NCBI GenBank assembly: GCA_036514635.1
Contig: DATBWU010000228.1
Coordinates: 1 to 24,407 of the forward strand
Direction: 5' to 3'
Length of the DNA: 24,407 nt
Source: DASSFZ01 sp036514635
Lineage (GTDB): Bacteria; Chloroflexota; Anaerolineae; Fen-1058
This document shows, one piece after another, positions 20,920 to 24,407 of the stretch; position 1 is the first letter of the stretch; every line of letters begins with the position of its first letter. The notes beneath the pieces are model-generated. The model did not search any database. It saw nothing but the letters and a program-made list of their open reading frames with translations, and was not told the origin of the DNA. Made by a program: the position numbers and the translations under genes.

Positions 20920-21057
20920 ATGTTCCCTCGTTTCCGCGATTACGCTTTGATTCTCACCGGCGCGCTGATCGTCTCATCGAATCCGCAAGCCTTCGTCGTC
21001 ATCGGCGAGGCGTACGAAGCGCTGGGTGAGGGGTTCAAGCCGCTGAAGCCGTCGTAA
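20920..21057 (+). CDS. Small hypothetical protein (45 residues), possible membrane peptide
   Basis: Reads MFPRFRDYALILTGALIVSS and then NPQAFVVIGEAYEALGEGFKPLKPS. The first half has a basic start and a hydrophobic stretch (residues 9-19) that could be a short membrane or signal segment. CAGGG lies 9-10 bases upstream of the ATG, a weak ribosome-binding site. GC content and codon choice match the neighbours. It follows ipk by 29 bases on the same strand and may be its last operon member. No family recognised. Confidence 0.45.
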   Translation: MFPRFRDYALILTGALIVSSNPQAFVVIGEAYEALGEGFKPLKPS

Positions 21058-21080
21058 CGGCGGGTCGCTCGGAAGTTGTC

Positions 21081-21314
21081 TTAACGCCCGATTGTGATGA
21101 AGGCCGCCGGGCCGTTGAGCTCGTTAATTCGGTCGATGAGCCACAGGATTTCGTTGGGGAACAAACGGATCAGGTACAACGCGGCGACAATCAACAGGAG
21201 GGGCGTGAACAAGCCGCGTCGCCGGGCAAAGGCGACGATCAAAATAATCATGATCACCAGATCGACCCAGCCGATGGTGAACGTGAACTGGGAGGGAATC
21301 CCCTGTTGCAGCAT
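21081..21314 (-). CDS. Small two-helix membrane protein (77 residues), unknown
   Basis: Two clear hydrophobic segments, about residues 15-31 (WVDLVIMIILIVAFA) and 37-54 (FTPLLLIVAALYLIRLF), joined by a short basic turn RRRG. The C-terminal part (NEILWLIDRINELNGPAAFI) is amphipathic. AGGAGG lies nine bases upstream of the ATG at 21314, a strong ribosome-binding site that supports it as a real gene. It converges on the small ORF ending at 21057. No known family recognised; orientation predicted with the RRRG loop in the cytosol. Confidence 0.75.
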   Translation of the reverse strand: MLQQGIPSQFTFTIGWVDLVIMIILIVAFARRRGLFTPLLLIVAALYLIRLFPNEILWLIDRINELNGPAAFITIGR

Positions 21315-21373
21315 GGCGTTTGTCCTCCTTCCTGGCAGGCGGTTGAGGCTGGATTATATACCAATGCTCTCAG

Positions 21374-21480
21374 GGTGTCTCGCCGTTTCCTGCTCTCCAA
21401 CGGAGAGCAGGCGGTGCGCTCGCCTAGCGCGTCGCCCGCGCGAAGCGCAGGACACGGCGAGGCGTGGCGGCTTGGTGGTT
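21374..21480 (-). repeat. ~107-bp structured repeat, copy B
   Basis: Inverted copy of 16745-16851. The identical core lies around 21418-21460 on the plus strand. It occupies the gap between the small membrane-protein gene and the NuoEF promoter. Confidence 0.8.
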
Positions 21481-21508
21481 AATGATCAGGGCCAGCACAC
21501 TCGCCCGG

Positions 21509-21538
21509 TTGTATGCAGACTCCGAACCGATGTACACT
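21509..21538 (+). promoter_or_regulatory. Putative promoter of the nuoEF-fdhD operon
   Basis: TTGTAT (21509-21514) and TACACT (21533-21538) with an 18-base spacer. GGGGAGG near 21550-21556 lies 11 bases before the ATG at 21568. Confidence 0.45.
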
Positions 21539-21567
21539 ACAGACATCCTGGGGAGGATGAATAGAAT

Positions 21568-23340
21568 ATGTCCGACCTCGACCTGGCGCCTCTGCGCTTT
21601 GCGCTCGCCGAGTTTGCCCCGCAGGGCCGGACGGCTCTGCTGCCCGCACTGCACACTGCCCAATCAATTTACGGATACCTGCCCGAACCGGTCGCCGCCG
21701 AAATCGGCCGCGCGCTGAACGTGCCGCTGGCCGACGTGTATGGCGTGATCGACTTCTACACGCTGTTCTATCGCGAGCCGGTGGGCCGGACGATCGTGCG
21801 CGTGTGCACCGATCCGGCCTGCGCGTTGCGCGGCGCAGATGCGGTGCTCGACGCGGCATGCCGCAAAGCGCGTGTGTTCTGGAAAGGCAATATGTCCGCC
21901 GATGGCTTGTACTCCATCGAGCGGTCTCCGTGCCTGGGCTTGTGCAATCTGGCGGTGGCGGCGAGTGTCACACGCTCGGAGCCTGAGTCTGCACGAACGC
22001 GCAGCGTGTCGTTGGGGCACGTCACGCCGAATGACCTGGACGATGTTTTCGCCGGGCAGGGTGCTGCCGCCGATGACTTCGTCGGCGGTGACGTGCGCAT
22101 CGTCACGGCGTTGTGCGGCGAGAATCGACCGGCGACGCTGGCCGAATACGAGGCGAGTGGTGGGGTGCAGGCGCTGCGCAGGGCGATAGGGCATTCGTCA
22201 TCGGGGGATGACTCCTACCGCCGGGCATCAATCATCGACGCGGTGAAACAATCGGGCCTGCTCGGGCGTGGTGGCGCGGCGTTTCCGACGTGGATCAAGT
22301 GGGATGCGGTATCCAAAGCGCCGGGGAAGGAAAAATATTTCGTCGTCAATGGCGACGAATCGGAGCCGGGCACGTTTAAGGATCGGATTCTGATGGAGCG
22401 CGATCCGCATCGTTTCATCGAGGGCGCGATCATCGGGTCGTATGCTATCGGCGCGCACAAGGCATACGTCTATATTCGCGGCGAGTATCCGGCGGCGCAG
22501 GAGCGCGTCGCGCTGGCGCTGGCCGAGTGGCGAGCCGCCGGCTATCTGGGCGAGAATGTTCTGGGGTCGGGCTTCGATCTGGATGTCGAAGTGCGCGCCG
22601 GCGCGGGTGCGTACATCTGCGGCGAGGAAACGGCGCTGTTCGAATCGATCGAAGGCAGGCGCGGCTTTCCGCGCGTCAAGCCGCCGTTCCCCACCGAGTA
22701 TGGCCTGTTCGGTATGCCGACCGCGATCAACAACGTCGAGACGCTGGCGGCAGTGCCGTACATCGTGCTGAACGGGGCCGAGGTCTTCGGCAGGATCGGA
22801 GTGGGGAAATCGACCGGATCGAAATTGTTCTGCGTGTCGGGCGACGTGGCGCGCCCGGGATTATACGAAGTGCCGTTCGGTGTGACGCTGCGCCATCTGC
22901 TGGACGACCTGGCGGGTGGAGTCGCCGGCGGGCTGAAAGCGGCGCTGATCGGCGGTGCGGCGGGCGCGTTCGCCGCCGAGAAAGACCTCGACGTTAAGCT
23001 GACCGTCGAAGACCTGCGCGCGGCCGGCCTGCCGCTGGGGTCGGGCGCGATCATTGTTTTCAATCAATCGCGCGATATGCGCGACGTGCTGGCGCGGCTG
23101 GCGCGCTTCTTCGCGCACGAGTCGTGCGGTAAGTGTTACCCATGCCAGTTGGGTACGCAGAGGCAGATGGAGATTCTGGATCGGATCGCCGGCGGCCAGA
23201 TTCAGGCCGGCGATCAAGCGCGTCTTTCCGACGTGGGCTGGACGATGACCGATGCATCGCTGTGTGGACTGGGCCAGACGGCGGCAATGGCCGTGCAGAG
23301 TGCGATGAAAGTGTGGCCGGAGTTGTTTGTGTATGTCTGA
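21568..23340 (+). CDS. Fused NuoE-NuoF NADH-binding flavoprotein (formate dehydrogenase/hydrogenase beta type)
   Basis: Encodes 590 residues. Residues 1-165 are a NuoE-like thioredoxin-fold domain with [2Fe-2S] ligands C80, C85, C122 and C126 (C-X4-C and C-X3-C). Residues 180-590 are NuoF-like: GRGGAAFPTWIKW (233-245) and NGDESEPGTFKDR (261-273) for FMN/NADH, GAGAYICGEETAL, and the [4Fe-4S] ligands C520, C523, C526 and C566. It would pass electrons between NAD(H) and an iron-sulphur partner. Fused NuoEF proteins occur in NAD-dependent formate dehydrogenases (FdsB/FdhB-like with gamma) and bidirectional hydrogenases. The coupling to fdhD favours formate dehydrogenase. No third C-terminal ferredoxin domain is present. 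Confidence 0.9.
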   Translation: MSDLDLAPLRFALAEFAPQGRTALLPALHTAQSIYGYLPEPVAAEIGRALNVPLADVYGVIDFYTLFYREPVGRTIVRVCTDPACALRGADAVLDAACRKARVFWKGNMSADGLYSIERSPCLGLCNLAVAASVTRSEPESARTRSVSLGHVTPNDLDDVFAGQGAAADDFVGGDVRIVTALCGENRPATLAEYEASGGVQALRRAIGHSSSGDDSYRRASIIDAVKQSGLLGRGGAAFPTWIKWDAVSKAPGKEKYFVVNGDESEPGTFKDRILMERDPHRFIEGAIIGSYAIGAHKAYVYIRGEYPAAQERVALALAEWRAAGYLGENVLGSGFDLDVEVRAGAGAYICGEETALFESIEGRRGFPRVKPPFPTEYGLFGMPTAINNVETLAAVPYIVLNGAEVFGRIGVGKSTGSKLFCVSGDVARPGLYEVPFGVTLRHLLDDLAGGVAGGLKAALIGGAAGAFAAEKDLDVKLTVEDLRAAGLPLGSGAIIVFNQSRDMRDVLARLARFFAHESCGKCYPCQLGTQRQMEILDRIAGGQIQAGDQARLSDVGWTMTDASLCGLGQTAAMAVQSAMKVWPELFVYV

Positions 23341-24118
23341 GGGCGTTGTGAAATTTACCTATCACGAGTATCGCGGTGAGTGGAAAGCCGTCGAGGAAGA
23401 CGTCATCGAAGAAGGCTTTGTCTCGATCTTCGTAAACGGCCAGGAACTGGCGACGGTGATGTGCAGCCCGCGCGAGCAGGATCGGTTGGCGCTGGGCTTT
23501 CTGTGCAACGAGGGCATTATCACCAGCCTGGACGACGTGCGCGCGGTGCAGGTTTGCCCGTCGGGCGCGTGCGTCGATGTCTGGCTGAAGCGCGCTGACT
23601 TCGTGCGGCCTCAGCGGTTGATCCTGACTTCGGGTTGCGGCGGCGGCGTGACGTTCGACGATCTGTCCGAAGCGGTCGAGCCGCTGAACTCGCAGGTGAC
23701 GATTTCGCCGGGGCGCTTGTCTGAATTGATGATCGAGATGCAGCGGCGCGGGACGCTGTATGCGCGCTCGCGCGGCGTGCATACCTCGGCGCTGTCGGAC
23801 GGCGAGCGGCTGATCGCGCTGGCCGAGGACGTGGGTCGCCACAACACCATCGACAAGCTGCGCGGCGCATGCCTGATCGAGAAGATCGATCCGCACGGGA
23901 TGATTCTGCTGTGCACGGGGCGCATTTCGTCGGAGATGATCAACAAGGCGGCGCGCATGGGTTGCCCGATCGTCGCCTCGCGCACCTCGCCCACGTCGAT
24001 GTCGGTGCAACTGGCGCGCGAATGGAACCTCACGCTGGTCGGCTACGCGCGACGCGACTCGATGAACGTGTATGCTCACGCGGAAAGGCTGAGGGATGAA
24101 GGCGGAGGGAGGAAGTGA
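23333..24118 (+). CDS. fdhD: FdhD, formate dehydrogenase accessory sulfurtransferase
   Basis: Encodes 261 residues of the FdhD family, which transfers sulphur from a cysteine desulfurase to the molybdenum/tungsten bis-MGD cofactor of formate dehydrogenase. Conserved text includes REQDRLALGFLCNEGII, VHTSAL, DVGRHNTIDKLRGACL, CTGRISSEMINKAARMG and SRTSPTSMSVQLA. The start ATG 23333 overlaps the nuoEF stop by eight bases, implying translational coupling. The cysteine loop reads TSGC102GGG: only the first cysteine of the E. coli CXXC pair is present. FdhD proteins with this single-Cys loop are known. The catalytic formate dehydrogenase gene is not downstream within view. Confidence 0.94.
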   Translation: MSEGVVKFTYHEYRGEWKAVEEDVIEEGFVSIFVNGQELATVMCSPREQDRLALGFLCNEGIITSLDDVRAVQVCPSGACVDVWLKRADFVRPQRLILTSGCGGGVTFDDLSEAVEPLNSQVTISPGRLSELMIEMQRRGTLYARSRGVHTSALSDGERLIALAEDVGRHNTIDKLRGACLIEKIDPHGMILLCTGRISSEMINKAARMGCPIVASRTSPTSMSVQLAREWNLTLVGYARRDSMNVYAHAERLRDEGGGRK

Positions 24119-24128
24119 TCGCGCCTCA

Positions 24129-24142
24129 CGTTTTACGCTTTA
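24129..24142. repeat. Short remnant of CGTTTTA heptamers
   Basis: CGTTTTA followed by CGCTTTA, two units of the same class as the repeats at 5437 and 13016, eleven bases after the fdhD stop codon. Confidence 0.45.
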
Positions 24143-24174
24143 AGAGGGTGTTTTAAAACCGTCACCGCGAGCCG

Positions 24175-24232
24175 CCGCCACGCCCTGTCCGGCGCTCCGC
24201 GCCGGGGGCGCGCTAGGCGGGCGGCGTGGCGG
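24175..24232. repeat. 58-bp GC-rich element with 10-bp terminal inverted repeats
   Basis: CCGCCACGCC (24175-24184) and GGCGTGGCGG (24223-24232) are perfect inverted ends. Inside are GGCGCTCCGCGCC and a GCGCGCTAGGCG core like that in the 107-bp repeats at 16745 and 21374. It may be a relative of that family. Confidence 0.6.
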
Positions 24233-24243
24233 TCTTGTGCGCA

Positions 24244-24328
24244 GAGATTGCTTCGTCGCTTTGCTCCTATTCAGAAACTTCTCGACCTGGGTCATTGCGA
24301 GGAGGCCGTAGGCCGACGAAGCAATCTC
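24244..24328. repeat. GAGATTGCTTCG...CGAAGCAATCTC inverted repeat element
   Basis: GAGATTGCTTCGTCG (24244-24258) and CGACGAAGCAATCTC (24314-24328) are perfect 15-bp inverted arms. The inner TCATTGCGAGGAGG text is the known companion of a repeat found in intergenic DNA of many unrelated bacteria. The remaining bases up to 24407 hold short stems and no supportable gene. Confidence 0.75.
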
Positions 24329-24407
24329 CCACTTGGGCCTTGAGATGGCTTCGCCGCCGCTGGCGGCTCGCCATGACGCGGCTGGCGAGTTTCTTTCTTC
24401 AAGCATA

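Overview
This is a GC-rich bacterial chromosome segment that most resembles Chloroflexota (Anaerolineae, Caldilineae or Ardenticatenia type). That placement is an inference from gene content: a GHMP mevalonate kinase near an isopentenyl phosphate kinase (the phosphomevalonate-decarboxylase/IPK branch of the mevalonate pathway was characterised in Roseiflexus), a four-subunit 2-oxoacid:ferredoxin oxidoreductase, a fused NuoE-NuoF, double-domain GNATs, and intergenic gaps packed with short repeats. No rRNA, tRNA, CRISPR array or prophage was recognised.

Layout. (1) 114-1526, + strand: rarA. (2) 1652-8357, + strand: a strong promoter drives a 32-codon ORF ending in Pro-stop, then two near-identical intrinsic terminators, then a DrrA-like ABC ATPase, a RimL-like GNAT, the ABC-2 permease, a tandem GNAT, an Eis-like GNAT and an MFS exporter. 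This looks like a small-molecule export/acetylation (resistance-like) island, possibly controlled by ribosome-mediated attenuation. (3) 8501-13852: a PLP aminotransferase on +, facing folD on -, a truncated gene start (cyclase-like) at 10798, and a LysN/KAT-like aminotransferase on -. (4) 12430-15235, - strand: ferredoxin, alpha, beta and gamma subunits of a VOR/KOR-type 2-oxoacid:ferredoxin oxidoreductase. With the nearby aminotransferase it suggests amino-acid-derived 2-oxoacid oxidation to acyl-CoA. (5) 15521-16714, - strand: a lone radical SAM protein with a CX4CX2C cluster motif. (6) 17350-20890, + strand: a UbiA-type polyprenyl-phosphate phosphoribosyltransferase, mevalonate kinase, a REP-associated tyrosine transposase (RAYT) bracketed by its own palindromes, and isopentenyl phosphate kinase: an isoprenoid operon interrupted by a mobile element. 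(7) 20920-21314: two small convergent membrane-protein genes. (8) 21568-24118, + strand: a fused NuoE-NuoF flavoprotein overlapping fdhD, without a formate dehydrogenase catalytic subunit in view.

The non-coding DNA is unusually structured. At least nine gene junctions carry short-period (mostly 7-bp) repeats, most folding into hairpins and several running into a stop codon. Separate families are REP-like 7-10 bp hairpins (6908-6955, 17085-17257, and around the RAYT), a ~107-bp element present in two inverted copies (16745, 21374) with a likely degenerate relative at 24175, and a CAATCTC-type inverted repeat at 24244. The three most interesting items are the Pro-stop uORF with tandem terminators, the RAYT/REP unit inside the isoprenoid operon, and the heptameric junction repeats.
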